From positions 124,001-188,000 of the forward strand of contig NZ_LIQI01000031.1 in NCBI RefSeq assembly GCF_001418105.1: a stretch of DNA of 64,000 nucleotides. The letters are read 5' to 3'. Positions within the stretch are counted from its first letter, which is position 1. Each line of letters begins with the position of its first letter. The notes beneath the pieces were generated by a model. The model saw only the letters and a list, made by a program, of their open reading frames with translations. It ran no database searches and was not told where the DNA came from. Shown in pieces: positions 7,617 to 17,900 of this stretch. Both the position numbers and the translations under genes were made by a program. The DNA comes from Lacinutrix himadriensis. GTDB lineage: Bacteria; Bacteroidota; Bacteroidia; Flavobacteriales; Flavobacteriaceae.

Positions 7617-9380
7617 TTATTCATTTGTGACATTTCCATTTATAAACGTTTTTAAACATTTTATTTCGCTCAATGCGCTGGTTTTAGTCTGTAAAGGGTT
7701 TTTATTTAGGATAATAAAATCAGCATACTTCCCTTTTTCAAGAGAACCTATTTTATCTTCCATGTTAATTTGCCAAGCAGCATTTATGGTTAAAGCTTTT
7801 ATTGCTTCCATTACGGTTATACTTTGGTTTTTACCTAATGTGTCTCCAGATATTGTTTTACGCTCTACCGCAGTTTGTATGAGTCTAAAAGGATTGCTTT
7901 CAAACATTGGTTGGTCGGCGTGCAAAGAGTATTTTATGTTATTATCTTGTACAGTATGTATTGGTAATATTTTTTCGGCTCGTTGTTCTCCTAAAATACC
8001 CGCTTTTAAAGCATCCCCATAATAATACAAATGATTTATATGAAAACTCGGCGTAATATTTAACCTTTTCATTCTATCCATATTTTCTAATGGAAATAGT
8101 AAACAGTGTTCTAATCGATGTCTTGATGTTGAGAAATCCAGTTCGTTTTCTAGTTCCTCGAAAGCATCCATCACTTCATTTATAGCCGCATCTCCTTGTG
8201 TATGCATTGCAATTTGCCATCCTTTGGAATGCTGTTTTCTAATAAAGTTTTTTAGACTATCTTTTTTAATCAAGGCTTTCCCTTTACTATTAAGTGGAAT
8301 GTGTAGTTTGGTATTTGTGAGTTCTGTGTTTAGATAAGGTTCGCTTAGGTACATAGAACCAATGTAAGGCGAGCCATCATACCAATGTTTAATTCCTACA
8401 ATATCATAAAAATCATTTTTCTCTTTTATCTGTTTTGGTAACAAATGTGCCATGTCATGTCGTAGATACATAAAATGTCTAGGTCTTTGTTTTCTTTTAG
8501 GAAGAATGCCAATTTTGCCTAAAAAATTCCCAAGTAATTCCGGTTTGTTATTCGATAAATGATTAAATAATAAAAGTGGTTTTTTATCCGAAATAGTAAT
8601 TCCTGCAGATACGATAGTTGTGTTTCCATTTTTGGCATAGTCAGACATTACTTTAGAAGCTGCTTTTGAAAGTCTTTTTGGTGTTAAAACTTCTTCCTTT
8701 AGGATGTCGAAAAACGGTTTAACCGCTTGTTGTTCTACGATTAAACCATTAAGGTTGCCTTTTTTATCTTTACCATAATAACTATGATTTGTTGGATTAG
8801 GCGTGTTTTTGTGGATGCCTACAAGTTCAAAAGCCTTAGTGTTTGCCCAATAGTTATGTAAACTCTGACTAAAAAAAAGAACAGGGTTTTCTGGAGCAAT
8901 GCTATCTAAGTATGTTATAGATGGGGGAATTAAATCGGATACTAATATAGGATCAATTCCTTTGCAGATTATCCATTCTCCGTTATTTGTTTCTTTTACG
9001 ATGTTTTCAAAATCCTTCCAAACCTCGTTGTTAGAACGGTGTTTAAATCCGGATAAATCGTGCATTTCAGATAAAAACATACTTATAGAAAAGTGGGTAT
9101 GCGGATCAATAAATCCTGGTAATACAGTAGCTCCTTTTAAATCTACAATAGATTCGCTTTTTGAGATGAGTTTTTCAAGTTGCTTGGCAGAACCAATCTC
9201 TACTATTTTACCATCTTTAATAAACATTGCTTCCGCAAAAGGTTGCTGTTGGTTTAATGTTATAATGTTACCATTGGTATATAGGGTAGGAGCTGTTCTT
9301 TTAAAATCTTGTATGAGGTATAGGTAAGAAATAAACAATAAACCGATAAGGAATAGGCTTATTTTTAGCAGTTTTTTCAT
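7617..9380 (-). CDS. Membrane-anchored amidohydrolase (YtcJ-like, Amidohydro_3)
   Basis: A 587-aa metal-dependent amidohydrolase. An N-terminal hydrophobic anchor or signal (about residues 5-24) precedes the family start TLYTNGNIITLNQQQPFAEAM. Metal-site motifs are GFIDPHTHF (about 90-98), MHTQGDAAIN, RLEHCLLF and SLHADQPMF, and the C-terminal composite-domain motif is GSLEKGKYADFIIL. Members hydrolyse amide or ester bonds in small molecules, and few have known substrates. It stands alone between meaB and a hypothetical gene on the same strand. The membrane anchor suggests action in the periplasm. Confidence 0.85.
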   Translation of the reverse strand: MKKLLKISLFLIGLLFISYLYLIQDFKRTAPTLYTNGNIITLNQQQPFAEAMFIKDGKIVEIGSAKQLEKLISKSESIVDLKGATVLPGFIDPHTHFSISMFLSEMHDLSGFKHRSNNEVWKDFENIVKETNNGEWIICKGIDPILVSDLIPPSITYLDSIAPENPVLFFSQSLHNYWANTKAFELVGIHKNTPNPTNHSYYGKDKKGNLNGLIVEQQAVKPFFDILKEEVLTPKRLSKAASKVMSDYAKNGNTTIVSAGITISDKKPLLLFNHLSNNKPELLGNFLGKIGILPKRKQRPRHFMYLRHDMAHLLPKQIKEKNDFYDIVGIKHWYDGSPYIGSMYLSEPYLNTELTNTKLHIPLNSKGKALIKKDSLKNFIRKQHSKGWQIAMHTQGDAAINEVMDAFEELENELDFSTSRHRLEHCLLFPLENMDRMKRLNITPSFHINHLYYYGDALKAGILGEQRAEKILPIHTVQDNNIKYSLHADQPMFESNPFRLIQTAVERKTISGDTLGKNQSITVMEAIKALTINAAWQINMEDKIGSLEKGKYADFIILNKNPLQTKTSALSEIKCLKTFINGNVTNE

Positions 9381-9441
9381 GGATAGAACTTTGGTTATTG
9401 CAAGCCGTATGATATAAAGATATAATTAATAATTGGAATCT

Positions 9442-9906
9442 TTAAGAATGACTAGCTTGATTTAAAGAATCTATTTCATCCATGAGTGTTTCAAATAATA
9501 TAAAAATATTAGATAAACTTTCGGAATCTTTTTTTCGAATACCCCCTTTAAAAAGGAAACTTTTCCCATCTAATTCTATGCTTGGATTTTTACTATCCAT
9601 TAAACATTGTGTTTCTACATTTTCAAGAAGCAATTCCGAAAAAACACTTTTTTCACCTCTAAAATTATACGTTTCAGATCTGGAGATGAAAGTGAAAAAT
9701 TGTGATTTACTAAGCGTACAGGAAAGGAAATTAGATTTTAAATCTGTTTTTCTGGAGTTTATAGTTATTGTTGTATTCCTTCTATTCCATTTTACAAATA
9801 CATGAATAACCCAACTATTATAATTTTCAACAAAATGAACATCTCCTTTTAGAAGTGTTTTCATAGAGTTAATTATAGATGGAGTGTATTTATGTTTTTC
9901 TTCCAA
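9442..9906 (-). CDS. Hypothetical protein, 154 aa
   Basis: I do not recognise this protein. It is soluble, with no signal peptide or membrane helix, and mixes basic beta-rich stretches (NSWVIHVFVKWNRRNTTITI) with an acidic C-terminus (IFILFETLMDEIDSLNQ). Met15 is an alternative start. It lies between the amidohydrolase and the DUF2911 gene on the same strand, with gaps of about 45-60 bases. The codon pattern looks like its neighbours, so I accept it as a gene, but no function can be offered. Confidence 0.6.
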   Translation of the reverse strand: MEEKHKYTPSIINSMKTLLKGDVHFVENYNSWVIHVFVKWNRRNTTITINSRKTDLKSNFLSCTLSKSQFFTFISRSETYNFRGEKSVFSELLLENVETQCLMDSKNPSIELDGKSFLFKGGIRKKDSESLSNIFILFETLMDEIDSLNQASHS

Positions 9907-9952
9907 ACGATTTTTAAATGTTAATCAATAACGGATAATTATCAGGGAATAC

Positions 9953-10507
9953 TTATTTAAGAGGCACCACAACCATCGTGTTATCCCAAGCCATCGTTAA
10001 AGATAAGTTGTCTGTAGAATTATCAAAACCAATAGTGAATTGCTCCACAGTAGTATCTATTTTCTTTACAGGAACACTAATGTTTACCACATCAAATTCT
10101 GGAACACGCATAGGTTTCATTTCCATATCTACGCCCCAAGAATATTGTTTGGAGTTAAACATGACATTCCATGTAGAATCATGAGGTATAGTCCAAACCG
10201 TATATTTTCCAGCAGGAAGCGAATCTTTACCAATTCTTAAAGGTTTATTGGTTTCAAAAGTAGTAGCTTCATTAGCTCCTGTACGCCAAACTTGATTGTA
10301 TGGTACAAGTGCACCAAAAACTTCACGATCTCTTTTAGAGGGTCTATTATAAAAAACTTGTAGCTTAATATCTTCTACTTGAAAGCTTACTGTTTTTTCC
10401 GGACTTAATCTACTGCTTAATAAGCCGTCATTTTTATATGAATATATAGAAACGGCAACTAATGCAATAGCTAATAAACCGATAACCCATTTTAAAAACC
10501 TATTCAT
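9953..10507 (-). CDS. DUF2911 domain protein
   Basis: A 184-aa protein with one N-terminal helix (about residues 5-23, signal or anchor) and a DUF2911 beta domain. Recognisable family segments are VFYNRPSKRDREVFG, PYNQVWRTGANEATTFET, LPAGKYTVWTIP and WNVMFNSKQYSWG. The family is common in Bacteroidota and has no established function. It is predicted periplasmic or membrane-tethered. It is divergent from the ECF sigma operon, with about 170 bases between the two starts that include a perfect palindrome at 10561-10574. Confidence 0.88.
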   Translation of the reverse strand: MNRFLKWVIGLLAIALVAVSIYSYKNDGLLSSRLSPEKTVSFQVEDIKLQVFYNRPSKRDREVFGALVPYNQVWRTGANEATTFETNKPLRIGKDSLPAGKYTVWTIPHDSTWNVMFNSKQYSWGVDMEMKPMRVPEFDVVNISVPVKKIDTTVEQFTIGFDNSTDNLSLTMAWDNTMVVVPLK

Positions 10508-10680
10508 TTTTACAAATTTTTTAGTATAAATTAAGAATGTAAAGATACTTTAAAGTAAGCACCTTTAAAAAGGTAATGCAAATTTCTTACCAATTATTAA
10601 AAATATATTATCTTTTTTGCAACACTATGATTTTTTAATCGTCTTTAAGGAGAACAAACCAAAAACCAAAACTAAAAAGC

Positions 10681-11232
10681 GTGTTTCAAACAGAAATTAT
10701 TGAAAAATGCAAACAGAACAACCGACTAGCACAAATGCAGTTGTACAACCAGTATTGCAATGGTATGTATATAGTTGCTAATCGGTTTGTAAAGGATGCA
10801 GCAGAAGCAGAAGATGTAGTGCAAGAGGCTTTTATTAAAGCATTTTCGAAACTACATCAATATAAAGCAGAAGTTACTTTTGGTGCTTGGTTAAAACGAA
10901 TTGTTGTTAATAAAAGTATCGATTATTTAAAATCTAAAAAGCAACAAGTAGTTGCATTAGAAGAAGTGCACTTAAAAGTAATAGATACTTCCAATGATGA
11001 CAAATGGTTAGTAGATGACACAACAACGGTAACAGAAGTTAAAAATGCGATAGATACTTTACCCGAAAAATACAAATATGTGATTACGCTTTTTTTATTA
11101 GAAGGTTATGATCATCAAGAAATCTCAGAGATTTTAAACATATCGCAAGTAGCATCTAGAACCCAGTTATCTAGAGGAAAACAAAAATTGCAAGAATTAT
11201 TAAAACACAGAAAAGATGGCACAAGATATTAG
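10681..11232 (+). CDS. ECF-family RNA polymerase sigma factor
   Basis: A 183-aa sigma-70 factor of the extracytoplasmic-function type. Region 2 (about residues 18-85) includes YNQYCNGMY, DAAEAEDVVQEAFIKAF and FGAWLKRIVVNKSIDYLK. Region 4 (about 120-175) includes LPEKYKYVITLFLLEGYDHQEISEILNIS with the helix-turn-helix. I start it at the GTG at 10681; no in-frame ATG precedes region 2. The next gene overlaps its end by 17 bases and encodes a single-helix membrane protein, the usual arrangement of an ECF sigma with its anti-sigma factor. Confidence 0.9.
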   Translation: MFQTEIIEKCKQNNRLAQMQLYNQYCNGMYIVANRFVKDAAEAEDVVQEAFIKAFSKLHQYKAEVTFGAWLKRIVVNKSIDYLKSKKQQVVALEEVHLKVIDTSNDDKWLVDDTTTVTEVKNAIDTLPEKYKYVITLFLLEGYDHQEISEILNISQVASRTQLSRGKQKLQELLKHRKDGTRY

Positions 11233-11776
11233 AGACTTATTAAAGCAAGATCTGCAAGAGCAAAATAAAAAAATGCCAGAAAATCACGAAGCTAGATTTC
11301 TTGATAAACTAAACAAAGCATTGCCAGAACAGCAAAAACCTAAATTTAATTGGTTACAAATTGCTGCAAGTATGGTATTGTTTGTTGGTTTAGGTTATGG
11401 AGGCTTTAAGTATTTTAATAATCCAGTTGTACCTGTAGATAATAATACAACAGTTGTTGCTACTAAAAGCTTAGGAGATGTATCTCCAGACTTAAAAAAG
11501 GTAGAAGATTATTACTTAGCTAATATTAATCTAGAACTATCTAAAGTGAAATTAACACCAGAAAACAAAGAAATGTTTGATGGATATGTACAACGTTTAG
11601 AAGATTTAAAAAAGGAATACAGTAAGCTATCTGTAGAGTTAACAAACAATGGTCCTGACGAGCAAACCATTAATGCACTTATCGATAATTTGAAATTTAG
11701 ATTAAACTTATTGCACCGATTAAAAGAACAATTAAAAACCTTAAGTACGTTGGATGCCAATCCAGATGTAATTTAA
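11216..11776 (+). CDS. Putative membrane anti-sigma factor
   Basis: A 186-aa protein with a short charged N-terminal cytoplasmic part (residues 1-45, IRDLLKQDLQEQNKKMPENHEARF), one transmembrane helix (about 46-66, WLQIAASMVLFVGLGYGGF) and a helical periplasmic part with coiled-coil character (LEDLKKEYSKLSVEL, LIDNLKFRLNLLHRLKEQL). No zinc-binding HxxxCxxC is visible, so it is not a ZAS-type anti-sigma. Its overlap with the sigma gene and its topology support the anti-sigma role by inference. The downstream repeat protein starts 14 bases later. Confidence 0.65.
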   Translation: MAQDIRDLLKQDLQEQNKKMPENHEARFLDKLNKALPEQQKPKFNWLQIAASMVLFVGLGYGGFKYFNNPVVPVDNNTTVVATKSLGDVSPDLKKVEDYYLANINLELSKVKLTPENKEMFDGYVQRLEDLKKEYSKLSVELTNNGPDEQTINALIDNLKFRLNLLHRLKEQLKTLSTLDANPDVI

Positions 11777-11790
11777 AAAGATATACTAAA

Positions 11791-13335
11791 ATGAAAAAAT
11801 CAAAGAATTTTCACGAACATTTATACCATAAGAATAACGTGAGTAAAAATTTAAGAATAACAATCCTAACGCTTTTTGTCGCTATAAGTAGTATGGCACA
11901 ACAAAAGCTAGAAAAAATATCGCAATCTATCAACGTAGATAAAGACGCTATAATACATTTAAATACAAGTCATACCAATATTGAAATTGAAACTTGGAAC
12001 AAAGATGTTATTGAAATTGAAGCATATATTGAAAGCGATATACTGTCTAATGAAGAATTGCAAAAAGCCTACAATGCTTGGCAAGTAAAAGTAGATGGTT
12101 CTAAAAATTTAGTTACCATTGAAACAGAAGGAGTATCAAACTCTTGGTCTAACGAAGGGATTGCTCTTTTTGATGAAAGCTCCATAGATGCTCTTAAAGA
12201 ACTAGAATTTAAACTGGCAGATTTACCAGTAATGCCATTGGTAGAAGGTTTAATGGAATCTTTGCAAATAAAAGATATGCCAAAAATGCCTAACCTTCCA
12301 GATTTACCAGATGGTATGAATAACTTTAATTTCGACTATGAGAAATACCAAGAAGAAGGGGAAGAGTATCTAGAAAAATGGAGTAAAGAATACGAAGATA
12401 AATATGGTAAAGAGTATTCTGATAAGATGGAAAACTGGGCGAAAAACTTTGATGATAAAGATTGGAAAGAATACGAAAAGAAAATGGAAGCTTGGGGAGA
12501 GAAATTTGGAGAACAGTTTGGAAGTACGTTTGAAAAAAACATGGAAGCTTGGGGAGAAGAATTTGGAAAGAATTTTGAGCAAAAGATGGAAGCTTGGGGG
12601 AAAAATTTAGAAAAAACAATTGAAGAAAGCGACTTTGAAGAAAACATGGAAGCTTGGGGAGAGGCGCTAGGAAAACGTATTGAAGAATCCATAGAGCGCT
12701 CTTTAGGAGAAGGAGATAAGTATAACGATGCTCCTGAAGATCTTTTCTCTAGTTCTAAAAAATCGAACTTAAAAGTAAAGAAGACCATAAAAATTAAAAT
12801 GCCTAAAAAAGCAAAACTTAAATTGAATGTAAGACATGGCTCGCTTAATTTAACATCTGTAATACACAATTTAAAAGCAGATATTTCGCATGCTAGTTTA
12901 ACAGCAAATACCATTGATGGAAGCCAGACTTCCATCAATGTTTCCTATTCACCTGTTAGAATAACAAATTGGAATGCAGGCGAATTAAAACTGAACTATG
13001 TAGATCAAGCACTAATAAATTCTGCTACTAGTTTGGTTTTAAGCGCAAATTCTTCTAATGTTATGCTTAAAAATATTTTGAGCAATGCCATAATTGATGG
13101 TAGTTTTGGCGATTTAGTAATTGGAAATATTTCTAATGATTTTAAAAATATTAATCTTGTTTTAGAAAATAGCGAAGCCAATGTAAAACTGCCTCAAGGC
13201 GATTATAACTTATTTTATAAAGGCACAAAATCTTTATATAATAACGAAAGTACTTCTAGTAAAACTATAAATAGTGACAGTAATAAAACCATCGTTATTA
13301 ACGCAAAGTATAGTAATGTAGTAGTGAAAAAGTAA
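11791..13335 (+). CDS. Secreted DUF4097-like beta protein with MEAWG repeats
   Basis: A 514-aa exported protein with an N-terminal signal (hydrophobic ITILTLFVAISSMAQQ, ending near residue 37). Residues about 40-110 and 345-514 are repetitive beta strands of the type in DUF4097 adhesin-like proteins (HLNTSHTNIEIETWNKD; KLNVRHGSLNL; NVSYSPVRITNWNAGEL). Between them, residues about 190-310 form a highly charged helical insert with five M-E-x-W units starting at Met213, 232, 251, 266 and 286, four of which are exactly MEAWG. It is the third gene of the sigma/anti-sigma operon, so it is probably a signal input or a main output of that system. Confidence 0.75.
   Translation: MKKSKNFHEHLYHKNNVSKNLRITILTLFVAISSMAQQKLEKISQSINVDKDAIIHLNTSHTNIEIETWNKDVIEIEAYIESDILSNEELQKAYNAWQVKVDGSKNLVTIETEGVSNSWSNEGIALFDESSIDALKELEFKLADLPVMPLVEGLMESLQIKDMPKMPNLPDLPDGMNNFNFDYEKYQEEGEEYLEKWSKEYEDKYGKEYSDKMENWAKNFDDKDWKEYEKKMEAWGEKFGEQFGSTFEKNMEAWGEEFGKNFEQKMEAWGKNLEKTIEESDFEENMEAWGEALGKRIEESIERSLGEGDKYNDAPEDLFSSSKKSNLKVKKTIKIKMPKKAKLKLNVRHGSLNLTSVIHNLKADISHASLTANTIDGSQTSINVSYSPVRITNWNAGELKLNYVDQALINSATSLVLSANSSNVMLKNILSNAIIDGSFGDLVIGNISNDFKNINLVLENSEANVKLPQGDYNLFYKGTKSLYNNESTSSKTINSDSNKTIVINAKYSNVVVKK
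12427..12705 (+). repeat. In-gene tandem repeat encoding MEAWG units
   Basis: Units begin at 12427 (degenerate, MENWA), 12484, 12541, 12586 and 12646, at steps of 57, 57, 45 and 60 bases, always in frame. The core ATGGAAGCTTGGGG is identical at DNA level in the last four, which suggests recent duplication rather than protein-level conservation alone. Confidence 0.85.
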
Positions 13336-13461
13336 CCATTTTTAAACTATAATTTTTGTCCGTTTGAAGGTGTTTTCTATTCTATAATAAATGTAGAAGA
13401 ACAAAACATCTCTTTTTAAACTTCAGTCATTTATGCTTACTTTTGAAAGAAACTAGATTAA

Positions 13462-14157
13462 ATGAATGCTGAAGATTTCCTCTTATTCTTAAAAAGCATC
13501 GACACAAAACCGCTTCGTGTATTAGATGCTGCTATCCCGATTTCAGAATATACTCCTATCGATTTATCGGAAAACAATTCCGACTTAAATACTTTTAATG
13601 TTTCTTCTTCTCAAGCTTGGCAAACCTATGTCGAGCAATATCTAAAAAAGCACAATAAAAAAGTGGCTTTTGGTGGTTATGCCGAAAAACGAAATATCTA
13701 CAAACGTAGCACGTATTTTAAACCCCAAAATATCGAGGAAGAGAGAAACATACATCTAGGTATGGATTTATGGATTGCTGCAGGAACTAAAATATACACA
13801 CCTTTAGATGCAACAGTACATAGTTTTAAAAACAATACTAATTTTGGAGATTACGGACCAACCATAATTCTAAAGCATCAGATTAATGAGCAAGTATTTT
13901 ATACGCTTTATGGCCATTTAAGTCTAGTATCTATAAATAACTTAAAAGTGGGGCAGCCTTTTCAAGCAGGAGCATGTATTGCAACCTTAGGAGATGCATC
14001 CGTTAATGGCGATTATGCGCCACATCTACACTTTCAGATTATAAGAAATATGGAAGATTATTTAGGGGATTATCCTGGCGTTTGTAGCAAAAAAAATCTG
14101 GACAATTTTATAATTAACTGTCCAGATCCTAACACATTACTAAAACTAAATTATTGA
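13462..14157 (+). CDS. M23-family peptidoglycan peptidase
   Basis: A 231-aa LytM/M23 zinc peptidase. Zinc and catalytic motifs are HLGMDLWIAAGTKI (HxxxD near residue 94), YTLYGHLSLVSI and the closing APHLHFQII (HxH). These enzymes cut peptide cross-links or related substrates in peptidoglycan. No signal peptide or membrane helix is visible (MNAEDFLLFLKSIDTKPLRV), which is odd for a wall enzyme; the protein may be cytoplasmic or use another export route. The stop overlaps the end of the convergent cohesin gene by 7 bases. Confidence 0.88.
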   Translation: MNAEDFLLFLKSIDTKPLRVLDAAIPISEYTPIDLSENNSDLNTFNVSSSQAWQTYVEQYLKKHNKKVAFGGYAEKRNIYKRSTYFKPQNIEEERNIHLGMDLWIAAGTKIYTPLDATVHSFKNNTNFGDYGPTIILKHQINEQVFYTLYGHLSLVSINNLKVGQPFQAGACIATLGDASVNGDYAPHLHFQIIRNMEDYLGDYPGVCSKKNLDNFIINCPDPNTLLKLNY

Positions 14158-14915
14158 TTAATTAGTACTTTAAAAGTGGCAACCTCGTTTGCTACTGATC
14201 TAATGGTTAAAAAATAAAGCGCATCTTCTAGATGTCGAATAGGAATAGCTATTTGGTTTGAAATAGGATTTATATCTTCTATTTGCTGGATACGTTTCCC
14301 ATCGATACTGTGAATACTTATGCTGTTAATTTCTGAAGCCGTATTTGTTTTGATATAAAGCACATCACTTGCAGGGTTTGGAAATATAGAAAGACTTTCG
14401 CTAAAGTTGTTTTCTTGAGAGGTAAGTGTTGCTAGTATAATACTGTTTGAGCTACCAGTTACGTTTTCTAAAGCGGAATTTATAACGATGGTACCATTAC
14501 CATTAGTTGCATTATCATATAATTGATGTTCAATCATGACACTTTCACTGGTGCTTATAACTTCAAAAACAGCAGTAAATAGAGGTGCTGTTCCAGAATA
14601 AGTAGCCCCAGCAGCGCCAGCACCATAGGTGATTTCTCCAAGCGTACCAATTCCTGGAGTACCAATATTAACTATTATAGACTCATCAGGTGTTAGGCTG
14701 TTTAATTGAATAACAGAGGGATTGTATTCTAGGTCAATTTGCAAGCCAAGGTATTCCGTTGTTCCTGCTACAGCTTGAAGTGAATACGTGAATGTCTGAC
14801 CTATATTTAAAGGAGGAATTGCATCAACGCTAGCAACTAAATCTACAGTTTGTGCGGTAAGCATTAAACTACTAATGCTCGTTATTAGTAAAAATACTTT
14901 TTTTAGTGTTTTCAT
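14151..14915 (-). CDS. Cohesin-domain protein with T9SS type A sorting tail
   Basis: A 254-aa secreted protein. A signal peptide (MKTLKKVFLLITSISSLMLTAQ) precedes a cohesin-like domain (about residues 24-165) with YLGLQIDLEYNPSVIQL at the start of the fold and APLFTAVFEVIS near its end, as in cellulosomal cohesins. The last 80 residues are a Por-secretion tail (SLSIFPNPASDVLYIKT ... IAIPIRHLEDALYFL), which directs export and surface attachment by type IX secretion. I use the ATG at 14915; the frame is open to 14957 but that would overlap the upstream gene. It starts 10 bases after the dockerin gene ends, so the two form an operon and are a probable binding pair. Confidence 0.82.
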   Translation of the reverse strand: MKTLKKVFLLITSISSLMLTAQTVDLVASVDAIPPLNIGQTFTYSLQAVAGTTEYLGLQIDLEYNPSVIQLNSLTPDESIIVNIGTPGIGTLGEITYGAGAAGATYSGTAPLFTAVFEVISTSESVMIEHQLYDNATNGNGTIVINSALENVTGSSNSIILATLTSQENNFSESLSIFPNPASDVLYIKTNTASEINSISIHSIDGKRIQQIEDINPISNQIAIPIRHLEDALYFLTIRSVANEVATFKVLINQ

Positions 14916-14925
14916 AATTATTGTT

Positions 14926-17900
14926 TTAATCGTTTTGTGAGTTTCCAGACTGTCCAAAGTTTAAGGATAGTAGTGCATAGTCAAATATGTTTATTATGTT
15001 ATTATTATCAAAGTCTGATCTATCGTCATAACCCACTTGCATAGGTGATAAACCAAAGGATGGCGAAAGAATTCCAAGGTCAAAAATATTTATTATGTTA
15101 TTGTTATCGGCATCTCCAGCTAATAATTCGGTGACAGTCTCTGTCTGGTCCCCAATTAAATTAACAGTTAAGAGGCGTTGTAAATACATAGCGTGTTTTA
15201 CTAATACTTTGTAATTTCCTGGTAAGATTTCTGTACTAAGAATAATATTTCCAGAGGTATCTGCTGTCTCGTTTAAGTTATACGCTGGAGTAACTAAATC
15301 ATTTATATCATAAATAATTACGGTATAATTACCGGAGTAATCGGTTCTGCCTTGTAAAGAAACATTTAGGTTTAAGCTATAAGTGGAAGTAACCGTTATG
15401 GTTTGTACACAAGTTAGCGAATCATTTCCTGAAGCATCTGTTGCAGTCCACGTTATGTTTGTGTCTCCTAAAGGATAAGGATCTGTTAACGGTAAGGCGT
15501 CATCTCTTATTCCGTTATAGGTAATAGTTGTGGTGCAATTGTCTGTTGCTGTTGGTTCAATAATCGTTATCGTTGCTTGGGTGATACCTTCAGCGACAAG
15601 TTCTTCTATATTTGAAGGACAAGTCATTACAGGTAATTCGTCGTCTGTAATCGTTATGGTTTGATCACAACTAATCGAATCATTATTAGCTGCATCTGTT
15701 GCAGTCCATGTAATAATAGTATCCCCAACTGGATAAGGGTCTGTTAATAATAAAGTGTCATTTCTTGCACCATTATAAGTAATAGTCGTGGTGCAATTAT
15801 CTGTTGCAGTTGGCTCTATTATGGTAACAATCGCATTACAAGAAGCAGTGTCTGCAGTTTGTATAATGTCTAACGGACAGGTAATCACAGGAGGTTCTGT
15901 GTCTTCAATAACGTTCCACAGAAATGTTTCCGTAGCATCTGTACTACCAAGTTTAGAAACCGTAACGGTTACTTGATGTACACCATCACTATTTAATCCT
16001 CCAGTTATTGCACTAGCATCTATAGTTCCAAATATAAGCCCATTAGTTGGTTCAATTTGCAATCCGCTTGGTTGTCCGCTAATTGAATAGGTAAAGTTTT
16101 CAGTAGCGCTTCCGCCATTAGCAATAGCCGAAAAATCTGAAATTTCTAAGGCACAATTGGTAATATCTGCAATAGGATCGATAATAATATCCGAAGCTTG
16201 TAAAGCAAGAATTTCAATAGCATTTACCATTGGGTTTTCTAAGATTCTGAAAAATTCAATTTCTAAAATACCATCTAGTACAAGTACGTTTTTCTGAATC
16301 ATACCAGCAACTCTGTGGCCATAAGTTCCAGAAGGATCAAAGTTCTCTAAAAATCGCTGATTTTCAATATCTACACTAAATAAGCGTTCTTCAGGATTTG
16401 AGGTTCCGTTATATAAGTTTGCAACATAAAAATTCACGATATAATCCCCATTAGGAACAGGGATAGAAAATATCATAGGAATAGAAGACGCGCTAATACT
16501 TCGTTGCGAATTCATAACTGTTTCATAAGTCGTTTGATCTATATAGGTAGGAATAGATGCATCTTTTGTTACATAATCTAAAGTAGAAATAACATATTTG
16601 GATCCAGAGGAAACAGAATAGGACGCGCCTGTATATGTTCCATTAACATCGTTTACTTCCCAATCTGGACCAGAATCACTAGCAGATATTAAAGGTCCTC
16701 CAGCGTTTATTCTAACTATTGGCGAAAAAGCATCTGTGATTTCTCCCGTTAAATTTATTTGAATAGGAGGGTTGTTACCAGAATGTACAATTTCTAAAGA
16801 AGCACTTTTTGCTCCTAAAATAGCATTAGAAATAAAGTGTATAGGAATATCTTCACTAGTTCCAGCATTAATGGTTAATGGTAAGGATACATTGGTTGAA
16901 AACATAGAGGCATCTGCTCCAGAAAAGTTAAGTGCTGTTATGGTAATGGCATCATCTGTTGGTCCGCCTTCATTATTAACGTTTAGGTGTTTTGTTCTTA
17001 ACGAATTTGTAGTAGGAGTTAAGCCAAAATCTAAAGGATTTGGATTGGAAGTTAAGATGCCGTTTTGATTTTCATACACTTCAAAATAATCCCAAGTAGC
17101 AGTAAATGGATTTGATGAATTTCCAGATGCATCTTTGGCTGTTGAAACCATACCAATAGCTAAACCTTTGTTGTCTGTTGCGTCTAAAAAGTTTAATGGT
17201 AAGTTAATTGGACTGCCTAAAACTACTAGTGTTTGTCCGTCATCTATAGAATAAAATGGTTGTGCTGTATTTGCGGAAGGATTTATACTAAAGTATAAGC
17301 TTACGGAACCTGCATTTAATATTCCGGGAATGTCATAACTGTTGTTGGATGTAATAACGCCATTGTCTTCTAATAAAACTTGTAGTCCGCTCTCGGTATC
17401 ACTATTACTAACACCATTCATTAAAACAAGTTTTAGGTAGTTGTCTTGATCTCCATTACCAAAACTAATACCATAAGACTGATGATCTATTGGTGTTGTT
17501 TGCGAGCCACTAATTCCGAAAAAAGGAGACTCTATTTTAGAATGAATGGTAAAAGGATTAGAATTGGTATCTACATTTACTCCAAATTGAAACCCGTTTT
17601 TTTGGTCATTCGTAACGGTGTCACCTCCAGTTGTTAGATCTACAGTTGCTTTTCCTGCAGCACCACCAAAAGATAAATTAACTTCTATGAATTGTGTTAA
17701 ATAATCTGTAGTTCCAGAAGGGTCTAACATTAAACCAGTAAAGCCTAAGCCAAACAAACCAGTTCCTGGGTCATTATTCCAAAAAGGTAAATCTACTGGG
17801 AGATTTGTGTTTAAACCATTGTTGGCATCTAGAGCAAATACATCATTTACATCAAGTACACCATCGTTATCATCATCGGTATCATTTAAATCGGAAATAA

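Noticed and set aside
12326-12938. Open frames on the minus strand opposite the MEAWG repeat region
   Set aside because: Shadow frames caused by the biased codon use of the charged repeat; the plus-strand gene has a signal peptide and operon context.
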